A stretch of DNA of 64,000 nucleotides, taken from Streptococcus sp. Marseille-Q0941 (GTDB taxonomy: Bacteria > Bacillota > Bacilli > Lactobacillales > Streptococcaceae). Of this stretch, positions 9,790 to 17,811 are shown piece by piece. The translations under genes and the position numbers were made by a program. The stretch is from positions 186,001 to 250,000 of the forward strand of contig NZ_CALSFO010000003.1 in NCBI RefSeq assembly GCF_943736975.1, read 5' to 3'. The first letter of the stretch is position 1. Each line of letters starts with the position of its first letter. The notes under the pieces are model-generated. The model was not told where the DNA came from. It saw nothing but the letters and a program-made list of their open reading frames with translations, and searched no databases.

Positions 9790-10950
9790 ATGAGTTATAC
9801 CAAATATACAAATCAAGAATTTGAGAAACTGGCTGATGGCGATCAAATTAATATTATGGCTCTCTTTGGAAATGGTGTAGATATTCAGTTAATGGAATAC
9901 CTTAAATCTCCGCACCGAACTTCTTATCAGAATTTCTATAATTATCTTTGTTATAAAAATTTTGATAAAGATAATATAATCTTCCAAAAAATGACTGAGG
10001 ATAAGAAAGAAAATGAAAAAGATCGTACTATCAAGCAAAACTGGAGTGATTTCGAGAATAGTTTAATTGAGATTTTCAACGAGAATAATTATATCAATGA
10101 AGCGAGATTGACTGATGATTTTAATCACTTTCAGGTTGAATTTTCTAATTTTCTAAATGATATAATAGGTCCAAATATGTTAGCTCAAATAGGAAATGAT
10201 AGCAGTAAAAGCGAGCTAGCAATTTCATCGTTTCAAAAATTTTTGGCAGATTTAGATGAAAGCAATTTCCGAAAATTGAGTTTTCCATCAAAGCTATACC
10301 ATTATAAATTATTTAATTGGGAAATTTTAAATTTCAACTATACTTCTATGTTAGATAATATTTTGGTATTGGATAAAGAACAATATGATCCACACCCGTG
10401 GCCACATGCTGATAGACAAATTTCTTTTGCGGCAAATCCTAATAATTTTACTAACGATTATTGTTTTTGGGATAGTTCCACTTATTTTTCCAGTTATTTG
10501 ATGACCAACATCACTCATCCTCACGGTTATCAAAATGTTCCAAAATCAATGTTATTCGGGTTTGATAATGAAGAACAAATAAAAGATGAAAAGAAAAGGT
10601 TTTTGGCTAAAAATTTTCTAAAACCTTATTGGGCTCAGAATGATAAAAAATATAAATCATATTTCAATAATACTGATTTGTTTATACTATACGGTTTATC
10701 ACTCGGTGATAGTGACTTTTGGTGGTGGAATAATATTCTTAACTCACTTTTGAAAACAGATGCTGAATTGATTATTTATAATTACAATAGCAATAATGAA
10801 TCTGATAGTGACACAATTAATAGATTTATTAATGTGGCAACCAACGAGAAACTGGATAATGGTAAACTAGATAAGCTTCATAAGAAAATTGCTATAGTTC
10901 AGTATAATTCTGAAACAAAGCTTAATGCGTTTAAATTAGATAACTTGTGA
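9790..10950 (+). CDS. abiH: AbiH-family protein (putative phage abortive infection)
   Basis: Recognised as AbiH-like (family of a lactococcal abortive-infection protein) from two conserved ends: ALFGNGVDIQL with the FGNG[FV]D motif at residues 26-31 followed by a TSYQNFYNYL helix, and LFILYGLSLGDSDFWWW at about residues 297-312, the family's (G)HSLG-type second motif. The 386 residues are rich in Asn, Asp, Lys, Phe and Tyr and the DNA is visibly more A+T-rich than the flanking parE, suggesting transfer. It starts 18 bases after parE with AAGAGGA as ribosome site and no obvious promoter, so it is probably expressed from the parE promoter. The biochemical activity of AbiH is not known to me; phage defence here is inferred from the family. 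Confidence 0.78.
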   Translation: MSYTKYTNQEFEKLADGDQINIMALFGNGVDIQLMEYLKSPHRTSYQNFYNYLCYKNFDKDNIIFQKMTEDKKENEKDRTIKQNWSDFENSLIEIFNENNYINEARLTDDFNHFQVEFSNFLNDIIGPNMLAQIGNDSSKSELAISSFQKFLADLDESNFRKLSFPSKLYHYKLFNWEILNFNYTSMLDNILVLDKEQYDPHPWPHADRQISFAANPNNFTNDYCFWDSSTYFSSYLMTNITHPHGYQNVPKSMLFGFDNEEQIKDEKKRFLAKNFLKPYWAQNDKKYKSYFNNTDLFILYGLSLGDSDFWWWNNILNSLLKTDAELIIYNYNSNNESDSDTINRFINVATNEKLDNGKLDKLHKKIAIVQYNSETKLNAFKLDNL

Positions 10951-11008
10951 TTGAATTCCCCTCACCAGAAATCATCTTCCCCACCTCTAAAACAAGAATC
11001 TCTCACCA

Positions 11009-11187
11009 GATTTTCGGACAAGCTCTCCAGAGCGTGAATAAGTCCGTTTGATTTTCAGATGAAGCCTTTCATGACGAATTCTGTTTGTCCGAAAATCGGA
11101 CGAGTGTATTTTGAGTAAAAGACGAACTTTTGTTTTTCGGACGAGCTCTTGCAGGAGTAAAAAACTTTTTCCGAAAATCAGACGAAG
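11009..11187. repeat. Degenerate repeat array with exact 41-bp period
   Basis: A core TCGGAC (variants TCAGAT, TCAGAC) recurs at 11014, 11055, 11096, 11137 and 11178, exactly 41 bases apart each time. Flanks are partly conserved: ATTTT or GAAAA before the core, and GAGCTCT(N)CAGGAG-like sequence after it in units 1 and 4. Because GTCCGAAAA also occurs, neighbouring units form hairpins, most clearly GTCCGA-AAA-TCGGAC at 11088-11101. It fills most of the abiH-DUF6261 gap. The period is not a multiple of three. Confidence 0.7.
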
Positions 11188-11228
11188 TAAAAAGTACATT
11201 AAAATAAAAAAATTAGAAGATTATCCAG

Positions 11229-11967
11229 ATGAAAAAAATTTATGGAATTAACAGTTTAGATACAAAAGCTTTAGAAAACAACGAATTTTTCCAACTTCTA
11301 TCTGAGAGTAAGGATGAGTTGGGGGCTTTTACAAAAGCCAATAAGTCTGAGCAGGTTTATGCAACGAAGCTTGAGGATATGGAGAAACTTCTTGAGACCT
11401 TGCAAGCTGGTTTGCACCGTTCCAAATCTAGTCAAGCGGTGGCTAGTCTGGAAGCGTCTGACCGTGAGCGTGATGATGCGCTTTCCACCTTGACTAGTTT
11501 AGTCAAGGCCTTCTCTCGTGTGAAAGAGGCAAGTAGCAAGGAAGCTTACGATAAACTCAGCAAACTTTTCAAAAATTATGCTGGGCTAACGAATATGAGC
11601 TACGAAAAAGAGACAGAAGCTATTAACCATTTGCTTAAGGAGTTAAAAGATACTGACTACCAAACTGCTCTTGCAACTCTGCATTTGACAACTCATGTAG
11701 AAATTTTGACAAAGGCACAGGCTCAGTTTGAAAAAAGCCTATAAGGAGCGCTTGGCTGAGCAAAAAGGCAAGGCACCTAGTCAAAACAAGGAAGTCCGTG
11801 CGAAACTACAAGAAATCTACGACTTCCTTGTGGATTTCACTGCAATCAACGCCTATGCTTATCCAGATAAAAAGCAGTATGCCGATCTTCGTGACCACCT
11901 CAACGCTATCCGTAGTCGCTATAAAAAATTAACACCAAAGAAAAGCAAGCAAGAAGCAGATAACTAA
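11229..11967 (+). pseudogene. DUF6261-type protein, frameshifted in an A-tract
   Basis: Function unknown; I associate this sequence with the DUF6261 family, moderately sure. An ATG-started frame (11229-11744, 171 residues, mostly helical, Lys/Glu/Leu/Ala-rich) ends ...AQFEKSL and the next frame (11728-11967) continues ...KKAYKERLAEQKGKAPS to a natural C terminus. The two meet at a run of six A in TTTGAAAAAAGCC; five A would join them as ...QFEKAYKERLAEQ, giving one protein of about 245 residues. No separate ribosome site for the second part is visible, so one broken gene (or a sequencing slip) is the simplest reading. Probably an accessory gene of the parE-parC island. Confidence 0.68.
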
Positions 11968-11994
11968 TATCCGATAAAACGAGAAGGTATTGAT

Positions 11995-12810
11995 ATGAGA
12001 ACAGAAACAGAAATGCTCGATGTGATTTCACAGACTGCCGAAACTTTACAAGTCGAGGCTGTTGCCATGTCTGGTTCACGAACTGATACAAAAGCGCCGA
12101 AAGATGAGTTTCAAGACTATGATGTTATTTATGTCGTGGACGATTTAGATAATCTGACGAGTGACCTTTCTTGGTTAGACCAGTTCGGCACTCGTATCAT
12201 TGAGCAGCATAATGTCCTAGGCAACCGTCGCCTCTATCTCATGCTCTTTGAGGATGGCAATCGGATTGATTTGACCCTCTGCTCCAAAGACCATATCCAA
12301 GAGTGGGTGGATAGTGAAGCTGATTACACAGTATTGAAAGATGAGAAAGGTTTGTTTGAGTCCTATACTACAAGTCCAGAGCGTTACTGGACGAATCCAG
12401 CTAGTCAGATAGATTTTGAAGAAGCCTGCAATGAATTTTGGTGGGTGTCAGCCTACGTGGTCAAGGGTATCTGTCGCAAGCAAGTCATTTATGCCACGGA
12501 CCATCTCTACGGAATTTGTCAACAAGAACTCTTGAAGGTCTTGGCTTGGCAGGTTGCAGCTGATAAGGGGACGATTGATATTGGCAAGAACTACAAGTAT
12601 CTTTTTCAGTATTTACCTGCAGAGAAGGAGAAGGAATTCTCAAATATGCTTGATTTATCAAGTTTAGATAAAATCACTCAGTCTTTGTTTGCTACCATGG
12701 AACTTTTCCATCAAGAGGCTCAAATCCTTGCCCAAAAGATGGGATTTGATTATGATAAGGAAGTGGGTGAGAAGATGATTCAGTATGCTAAGGAGAGACT
12801 TAGACTCTAA
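11995..12810 (+). CDS. ant: ANT(6)/AadE-like aminoglycoside nucleotidyltransferase
   Basis: Streptomycin 6-adenylyltransferase family (AMP transfer onto an aminoglycoside), 271 residues. The nucleotidyltransferase motif is complete: GSR at residues 27-29, the spacer with APKDEFQ, and DYD at 41-43 followed by a beta strand (VIYVVDD); NRIDLTLC supplies the third acidic residue. GAGAAGG precedes the ATG. An ant gene between parE and parC has been described in viridans streptococci and used to recognise their topoisomerase DNA in pneumococci. Whether it confers measurable resistance cannot be told from sequence; many chromosomal copies are silent or weak. Confidence 0.85.
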   Translation: MRTETEMLDVISQTAETLQVEAVAMSGSRTDTKAPKDEFQDYDVIYVVDDLDNLTSDLSWLDQFGTRIIEQHNVLGNRRLYLMLFEDGNRIDLTLCSKDHIQEWVDSEADYTVLKDEKGLFESYTTSPERYWTNPASQIDFEEACNEFWWVSAYVVKGICRKQVIYATDHLYGICQQELLKVLAWQVAADKGTIDIGKNYKYLFQYLPAEKEKEFSNMLDLSSLDKITQSLFATMELFHQEAQILAQKMGFDYDKEVGEKMIQYAKERLRL

Positions 12811-12889
12811 ATTTCGCTATGCAACTTTAGGTTCGCTGGTCTCATACACTATTTCAGCTAGCCATTACAAAAGAGAAAGGCAATCAGTC

Positions 12890-13405
12890 ATGAAGCATAA
12901 CAAACAGTCCATTACACTTCGTGAAGCACTCGAAAATGATAAAGAAATTTTTGTCGAACTGACATCTGCTCTAAGCCGATTCAACAGGCAACACCATGAT
13001 GAAGAATCAACATACGATGATTATTCGCAGGTTCTTGAAGCTATTAAAAGCCAGGCACTAAAAACATTTGAAAATAGATATGATGGACGAACACACATTA
13101 TTTTAGCTGAATATCATCAAGATATTGTAGGTTATGGCTTGGCAAGGGTATATGATGAAGACGCAACTGCGGATAATGGAACAGGTCAAATAGGACTGAT
13201 TGATGAACTGTTTGTCAGCGCCTCTGTTAGAGGGAAAGGAATTGGGCATATGTTGTTGGACGACTGTATGGAGTGGCTGAAGAGAACTAATATCCAGCGT
13301 GTTAAACTTCATGCTTACTCGTGGAATGATAGTGCAAAGTGCATTTATGAGCGCAAGGGATTTAAAGCCTACGCTATTTCCTATGAAAAATGGCTAGAAG
13401 AATAG
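12890..13405 (+). CDS. GNAT family N-acetyltransferase
   Basis: Acetyl-CoA-dependent acetyltransferase of unknown substrate, 171 residues. The ATG at 12890 has GAAAGG upstream; the open frame continues back to 12785 but that stretch overlaps the end of ant and has no start signals. GNAT motif A is clear: DELFVSASVRGKGIGHMLL with R-G-K-G-I-G for the pyrophosphate, followed by motif B around HAYSWNDSAKCIYERKGF. The position next to ant suggests a resistance or detoxification role, but the substrate-side residues give no decision. Confidence 0.85.
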   Translation: MKHNKQSITLREALENDKEIFVELTSALSRFNRQHHDEESTYDDYSQVLEAIKSQALKTFENRYDGRTHIILAEYHQDIVGYGLARVYDEDATADNGTGQIGLIDELFVSASVRGKGIGHMLLDDCMEWLKRTNIQRVKLHAYSWNDSAKCIYERKGFKAYAISYEKWLEE

Positions 13406-13707
13406 ATAACAGTTAGTTATGAGAAACTAAAATCCCTAGATCTTTCATCTTTTCTCTATTTAAAATCTACTCTACATTCTTTGAAAGGAGTTGAACACGC
13501 CCTAAATGCTGTGTGAAAACTCCTGACGCATCTTTTAAATCGTATTTTAAACTACAGAAAGGGTCGTTTGGTTATTTATAGTAACTGAACACGGGACTAA
13601 TTTCTTAGGAAAAAAGATAAATCGCTTTGGGTTCATGGAACCCTGCGTCGATTTCCTATTTTTCTACAAAAATTTTCGGCTAGCCGAAACGTCCCTTTGT
13701 ATCTTAT
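13406..13707 (+). promoter_or_regulatory. parC leader: intergenic region with two strong dyads
   Basis: No gene in these 302 bases. A long stem-loop runs from about 13609 to 13660: AAATCG (13619-13624) with CGATTT (13649-13654) outside GGGTTC-ATG-GAACCC (13629-13643), then a T-rich tract, giving a terminator or attenuator shape. A perfect 16-bp palindrome TTTCGGCTAGCCGAAA follows at 13674-13689, ending 18 bases before the parC start. A lone AAAGGAG at 13483-13489 is followed by no frame longer than a few codons. No convincing -35/-10 pair was found. Confidence 0.5.
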
Positions 13708-16185
13708 ATGAGTAATATCCAAAATATGTCCTTGGAGGACATCATGGGAGAGCGCTTTGGTCGCTACTCCAAATACATTATTCAAGACCGGGCTTTGCCA
13801 GATATTCGTGATGGCTTGAAGCCGGTTCAGCGCCGTATTCTTTATTCTATGAATAAGGATGGCAATACCTTTGACAAAAGCTACCGTAAGTCGGCTAAGT
13901 CTGTCGGGAACATCATGGGGAATTTCCACCCACACGGGGATTCTTCTATCTATGATGCCATGGTCCGTATGTCTCAGGACTGGAAAAACCGTGAGATTTT
14001 AGTTGAAATGCACGGGAATAACGGTTCTATGGACGGGGATCCACCTGCCGCAATGCGTTATACTGAGGCGCGTTTGTCTGAGATTGCCGGTTACCTTCTT
14101 CAAGATATCGATAAAAAGACAGTTCCTTTTGCTTGGAACTTTGACGATACCGAGAAAGAGCCAACTGTCTTACCAGCAGCCTTTCCAAACCTTTTGGTCA
14201 ATGGTTCGACTGGTATCTCGGCTGGGTATGCTACGGATATTCCACCGCATAATTTGGCAGAGGTTATCGATGCGACAGTCTACATGATTGATCATCCAAC
14301 TGCCAAGGTTGAGAAGCTCATGGAATTCCTGCCTGGACCAGATTTCCCTACAGGAGCCATCATCCAAGGTCGTGATGAGATCAAAAAGGCTTATGAAACT
14401 GGGAAAGGGCGCGTGGTTGTTCGTTCTAAGACGGAGATTGAAAAGCTAAAAGGTGGCAAGGAACAAATCGTTGTCACTGAGATTCCTTATGAGATTAATA
14501 AGGCCAATCTAGTCAAGAAAATCGATGAAGTTCGTGTCAATAACAAGGTGGCAGGTATCGCTGAAGTTCGTGACGAGTCTGACCGTGATGGCCTTCGGAT
14601 TGCTATCGAACTTAAGAAAGATGCGAATACAGAACTTGTTCTCAACTACCTTTTCAAGTATACTGACTTACAAATCAACTACAACTTCAACATGGTTGCG
14701 ATTGACAATTTCACCCCTCGTCAGGTTGGAATTGTGCCTATCTTATCGAGCTATATTGCCCACCGACGTGAAGTCATCTTGGCACGTTCTCGCTTTGACA
14801 AGGAAAAGGCTGAGAAACGTCTCCATATCGTCGAAGGTTTGATTCGCGTGATTTCGATTTTGGACGAAGTCATTGCCCTTATCCGTGCTTCTGAGAATAA
14901 GGCTGACGCCAAGGAAAATCTCAAGGTCAGCTATGAATTCACAGAGGAGCAGGCTGAGGCTATCGTTACCTTGCAACTCTACCGTTTAACTAATACAGAC
15001 GTGGTTGTCTTGCAGGAAGAAGAAGCAGAACTTCGTGAAAAGATTGCCATGCTTGCGGCCATCATCGGTGATGAGCGTACTATGTATAATCTCATGAAAA
15101 AAGAACTTCGTGAGGTCAAGAAACAGTTTGCGACACCTCGTTTGAGTAGCTTAGAAGATATTGCGAAAGCAATCGAGATTGATACAGCTAGTCTGATCGC
15201 TGAGGAAGACACCTATGTCAGCGTGACCAAGGCCGGTTACATCAAACGTACAAGCCCACGTTCCTTTGCGGCTTCCACTCTGGAAGAAATTGGCAAACGG
15301 GATGATGATCGTCTGATCTTTGTACAATCTGCTAAGACAACGCAACATCTCTTGATGTTCACAACTCTTGGAAATGTCATTTATCGACCAATCCATGAGT
15401 TAGCAGATATTCGCTGGAAGGATATCGGAGAGCATCTGAGCCAGACCATTACAAACTTTGAAACCAATGAAGAAGTGCTATACGTAGAAGTTGTGGATCA
15501 GTTTGATGATGCGACAACTTACTTTGCAGCGACTCGCCTTGGACAAATCAAGCGTGTCGAACGCAAAGAATTCTCTCCATGGAGAACCTATCGTTCTAAA
15601 TCGGTCAAATATGCCAAGTTGAAAGATGAGACTGACAAGGTTGTAGCTGTTGCACCAATCAAGCTTGATGATGTTCTTTTAATTAGCCGAAATGGATATT
15701 CCCTTCGTTTCAATATCGAAGAGGTTCCTGTTGTCGGTGCCAAGGCCGCGGGTGTCAAGGCTATGAACTTGAAAGCAGATGATGCGCTTCAAGCTGCCTT
15801 TATCTGTAACACCTCATCCTTCTACCTTTTGACCCAACGTGGAAGTTTGAAACGTGTTTCTATTGACGAAATTCCAGCAACCAGCCGTGCCAAACGAGGT
15901 CTACAAGTCTTGCGTGAGCTAAAAAATAAACCGCACCGAGTCTTCTTAGCAGGAGCAGTTGCAGAACAAGGCTTCATCGGAGATCTCTTCAGTACAGAAG
16001 TAGAAGATGGAGAACAAACTCTTGTTATCCAATCAAATAATGGAACGATTTACGAAGCAATACTGCAAGATTTGAATCTATCAGAGCGCACAAGTAATGG
16101 AAGCTTTATCTCAGATACTATTTCAGACGAGGAAGTTTTCGATGCCTACCTCAAAGAAGTCTTTAAAGAAGAAAAAGATAATTAA
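13708..16185 (+). CDS. parC: DNA topoisomerase IV subunit A
   Basis: DNA cleavage-rejoining subunit of topoisomerase IV. 825 residues; N-terminal winged-helix/tower domain with the catalytic Tyr at Y118 in RYTEAR, followed by the C-terminal beta-pinwheel. In the quinolone region (HPHGDSSIYDAM) S79 and D83 are the susceptible residues; K137 is also unchanged. The ATG is the start used in the family (MSNIQNMSLEDIMG), but no clear Shine-Dalgarno sequence lies before it; the 16-bp palindrome is there instead. parE and parC are usually close together; here the accessory island separates them. Confidence 0.97.
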   Translation: MSNIQNMSLEDIMGERFGRYSKYIIQDRALPDIRDGLKPVQRRILYSMNKDGNTFDKSYRKSAKSVGNIMGNFHPHGDSSIYDAMVRMSQDWKNREILVEMHGNNGSMDGDPPAAMRYTEARLSEIAGYLLQDIDKKTVPFAWNFDDTEKEPTVLPAAFPNLLVNGSTGISAGYATDIPPHNLAEVIDATVYMIDHPTAKVEKLMEFLPGPDFPTGAIIQGRDEIKKAYETGKGRVVVRSKTEIEKLKGGKEQIVVTEIPYEINKANLVKKIDEVRVNNKVAGIAEVRDESDRDGLRIAIELKKDANTELVLNYLFKYTDLQINYNFNMVAIDNFTPRQVGIVPILSSYIAHRREVILARSRFDKEKAEKRLHIVEGLIRVISILDEVIALIRASENKADAKENLKVSYEFTEEQAEAIVTLQLYRLTNTDVVVLQEEEAELREKIAMLAAIIGDERTMYNLMKKELREVKKQFATPRLSSLEDIAKAIEIDTASLIAEEDTYVSVTKAGYIKRTSPRSFAASTLEEIGKRDDDRLIFVQSAKTTQHLLMFTTLGNVIYRPIHELADIRWKDIGEHLSQTITNFETNEEVLYVEVVDQFDDATTYFAATRLGQIKRVERKEFSPWRTYRSKSVKYAKLKDETDKVVAVAPIKLDDVLLISRNGYSLRFNIEEVPVVGAKAAGVKAMNLKADDALQAAFICNTSSFYLLTQRGSLKRVSIDEIPATSRAKRGLQVLRELKNKPHRVFLAGAVAEQGFIGDLFSTEVEDGEQTLVIQSNNGTIYEAILQDLNLSERTSNGSFISDTISDEEVFDAYLKEVFKEEKDN

Positions 16186-16190
16186 TAAGA

Positions 16191-16216
16191 AAATCAGTCC
16201 AAGTGACTGATTTTTT
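16191..16216 (+). terminator. Intrinsic terminator of parC
   Basis: Nine-pair stem AAATCAGTC/GACTGATTT, loop CAAGT, six T. Confidence 0.9.
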
Positions 16217-16224
16217 ATAAGTAA

Positions 16225-16239
16225 AATTTTCAGAAAATT
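16225..16239 (+). promoter_or_regulatory. CodY box upstream of ilvE
   Basis: AATTTTCAGAAAATT matches the CodY consensus AATTTTCWGAAAATT at all 15 positions. It ends 12 bases before the -35 element TTGAAT (16251-16256), which is followed by a 16-base spacer and TAGAAT (16273-16278). CodY represses amino-acid genes when branched-chain amino acids are plentiful, which suits the aminotransferase downstream. Confidence 0.85.
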
Positions 16240-16315
16240 ACAAATAATACTTGAATTTTTAGGAGAATAGTGTAGAATAGAACACATAGTTTTGATTAGA
16301 ATAAAGGAGATTGTC

Positions 16316-17338
16316 ATGACTGTTACGATTGATTGGGAAAATCTCGGTTTTTCCTATATGAAACTACCTTATCGTTATATCGCTTATTTTAAAAATGGAC
16401 AATGGAATCAGGGAGAATTAACAGAAGATGCAACCTTGCATATTTCAGAATCATCTCCAAGCCTTCACTATGGACAGCAAGCATTTGAAGGATTGAAAGC
16501 CTATCGTACAAAAGATGGCAGTATTCAACTCTTCCGTCCAGATGAAAATGCTAAACGACTCCAACGAACTTGCGACCGTCTCTTGATGCCCCGAGTGCCA
16601 ACAGAAATGTTTGTAGAAGCTTGTAAAGCGGTTGTTCGTGCCAATGAAGATTATGTACCACCATACGGAACAGGTGGAACCCTCTATCTCCGTCCGCTTC
16701 TGATTGGTGTCGGAGACATCATCGGGGTAAAACCTGCAGAGGAGTATATTTTCACCATCTTTGCCATGCCAGTTGGCAACTACTTCAAAGGTGGCTTGGT
16801 TCCAACTAATTTCTTGATTCAGGATGAATACGACCGTGCAGCGCCAAATGGTACAGGTGCGGCTAAGGTTGGTGGGAACTATGCTGCCAGTCTTCTACCA
16901 GGTAAAATGGCAAAATCACGTCATTTCTCAGATGTTATTTATCTAGACCCATCAACTCACACTAAGATTGAAGAAGTCGGTTCTGCAAACTTCTTTGGGA
17001 TTACAGCTGATAATGAGTTTGTAACGCCACTGAGTCCATCCATCTTGCCATCGATTACCAAGTATTCATTGCTTTATTTGGCAGAGCATCGTTTGGGATT
17101 GAAACCTGTTGAGGGGGATGTGCCAATTGATAGTCTGGATCGATTTGTAGAAGCAGGTGCTTGTGGAACAGCAGCAGTAATCTCACCAATTGGGGGAATC
17201 CAACACGGTGACGACTTCCATGTTTTCTACAGTGAAACAGAGGTTGGTCCAGTGACTCGTAAATTGTACGACGAATTGACAGGTATCCAATTTGGTGACA
17301 TTGAAGCACCAGAAGGATGGATTGTAAAAGTAGATTAA
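16316..17338 (+). CDS. ilvE: Branched-chain amino acid aminotransferase
   Basis: Transfers amino groups between Leu/Ile/Val and 2-oxoglutarate; fold-type IV PLP enzyme, 340 residues. The PLP lysine is K184 in GAAKVGGNYA; EVGSANFF and the C-terminal GTAAVISPIG are further family motifs. The ATG at 16316 has AAAGGAGA upstream; an in-frame earlier start (16292) lacks a site. Expressed alone: terminators lie on both sides, and the promoter carries a perfect CodY box. Confidence 0.96.
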   Translation: MTVTIDWENLGFSYMKLPYRYIAYFKNGQWNQGELTEDATLHISESSPSLHYGQQAFEGLKAYRTKDGSIQLFRPDENAKRLQRTCDRLLMPRVPTEMFVEACKAVVRANEDYVPPYGTGGTLYLRPLLIGVGDIIGVKPAEEYIFTIFAMPVGNYFKGGLVPTNFLIQDEYDRAAPNGTGAAKVGGNYAASLLPGKMAKSRHFSDVIYLDPSTHTKIEEVGSANFFGITADNEFVTPLSPSILPSITKYSLLYLAEHRLGLKPVEGDVPIDSLDRFVEAGACGTAAVISPIGGIQHGDDFHVFYSETEVGPVTRKLYDELTGIQFGDIEAPEGWIVKVD

Positions 17339-17347
17339 AAATATAAG

Positions 17348-17388
17348 AAACTCTATAGCAGTTGTAAGGTCTGATATAGAGTTTTTTC
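17348..17388 (+). terminator. Intrinsic terminator of ilvE
   Basis: Ten-pair stem AAACTCTATA/TATAGAGTTT (17348-17357 with 17375-17384), 17-base loop, T-run. Confidence 0.8.
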
Positions 17389-17417
17389 TTGCTAGATTGA
17401 GAAATTTCTTGTAAAAT
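17389..17417 (+). promoter_or_regulatory. Putative promoter of the DUF2969 gene
   Basis: TTGCTA (17389-17394), 17-base spacer, TAAAAT (17412-17417). Confidence 0.6.
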
Positions 17418-17441
17418 AGAAAAAATGAAAAGAGGTATCGT

Positions 17442-17672
17442 ATGAGTAAAAAAGATAAAAAAATTGAGATTCAATTAGCTGATGCTAAAGTAGTGATTGG
17501 AAAAGATAATTACTCTGGTTACACATTAACAATCGGAAAAAAAATAATCGGTGAAATTGCCGAACTAGATGACCAATTTGCTATCGTAAAGAATGGAAAT
17601 GTCGATAGTTTTTACAAGAATCTTGAAAAAGCTGTGAAAATATTGATTGAGAACTATAATTTAGCAAAATAA
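17442..17672 (+). CDS. DUF2969 family protein
   Basis: Small protein of unknown function, 76 residues, Lys-rich, no signal or membrane segment. It resembles the DUF2969 family of lactic acid bacteria (pattern VVIGKDNYSGYTLTIGKKIIGEI). Ribosome site AGAGG precedes the ATG. It has its own promoter and sits just before the tRNA pair; nothing in the context suggests a role. Confidence 0.78.
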   Translation: MSKKDKKIEIQLADAKVVIGKDNYSGYTLTIGKKIIGEIAELDDQFAIVKNGNVDSFYKNLEKAVKILIENYNLAK

Positions 17673-17675
17673 TGC

Positions 17676-17704
17676 TTGTTTTTTGCAAATTTTCATGATA
17701 TAAT
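17676..17704 (+). promoter_or_regulatory. Promoter of the tRNA-Tyr/tRNA-Gln unit
   Basis: TTGTTT (17676-17681), 17-base spacer, TATAAT (17699-17704) with an extended -10 TG at 17696-17697. It overlaps the stop of the DUF2969 gene; tRNA-Tyr starts 17 bases further on. Confidence 0.8.
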
Positions 17705-17721
17705 AGTTTTCGTTGATTGTC

Positions 17722-17802
17722 GGAGAGATAGCGAAGAGGCTAAACGCGGCGGACTGTAAATCCGCTCCTTCGGGTTCGGGGGTTCGAATCCCTCTCTCTC
17801 CA
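17722..17802 (+). tRNA. tRNA-Tyr (GTA)
   Basis: 81 bases with the long variable arm expected of bacterial tRNA-Tyr. Acceptor GGAGAGA pairs with TCTCTCC; anticodon loop CTGTAAA; T-loop GGTTCGAATCC. The 3' CCA is not separately encoded. Confidence 0.95.
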
Positions 17803-17811
17803 TATCACCAT

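Noticed and set aside
11009..11187. CRISPR array
   Set aside because: Spacing is regular, but the conserved core is only 6-12 bases, the units are strongly diverged and no cas gene is near.
11728..11745. Programmed -1 frameshift at AAAAAAG in the DUF6261-type gene
   Set aside because: The heptamer is not in the A-AAA-AAG phase, and the second ORF lies in the +1 frame; an A-tract indel explains it better.
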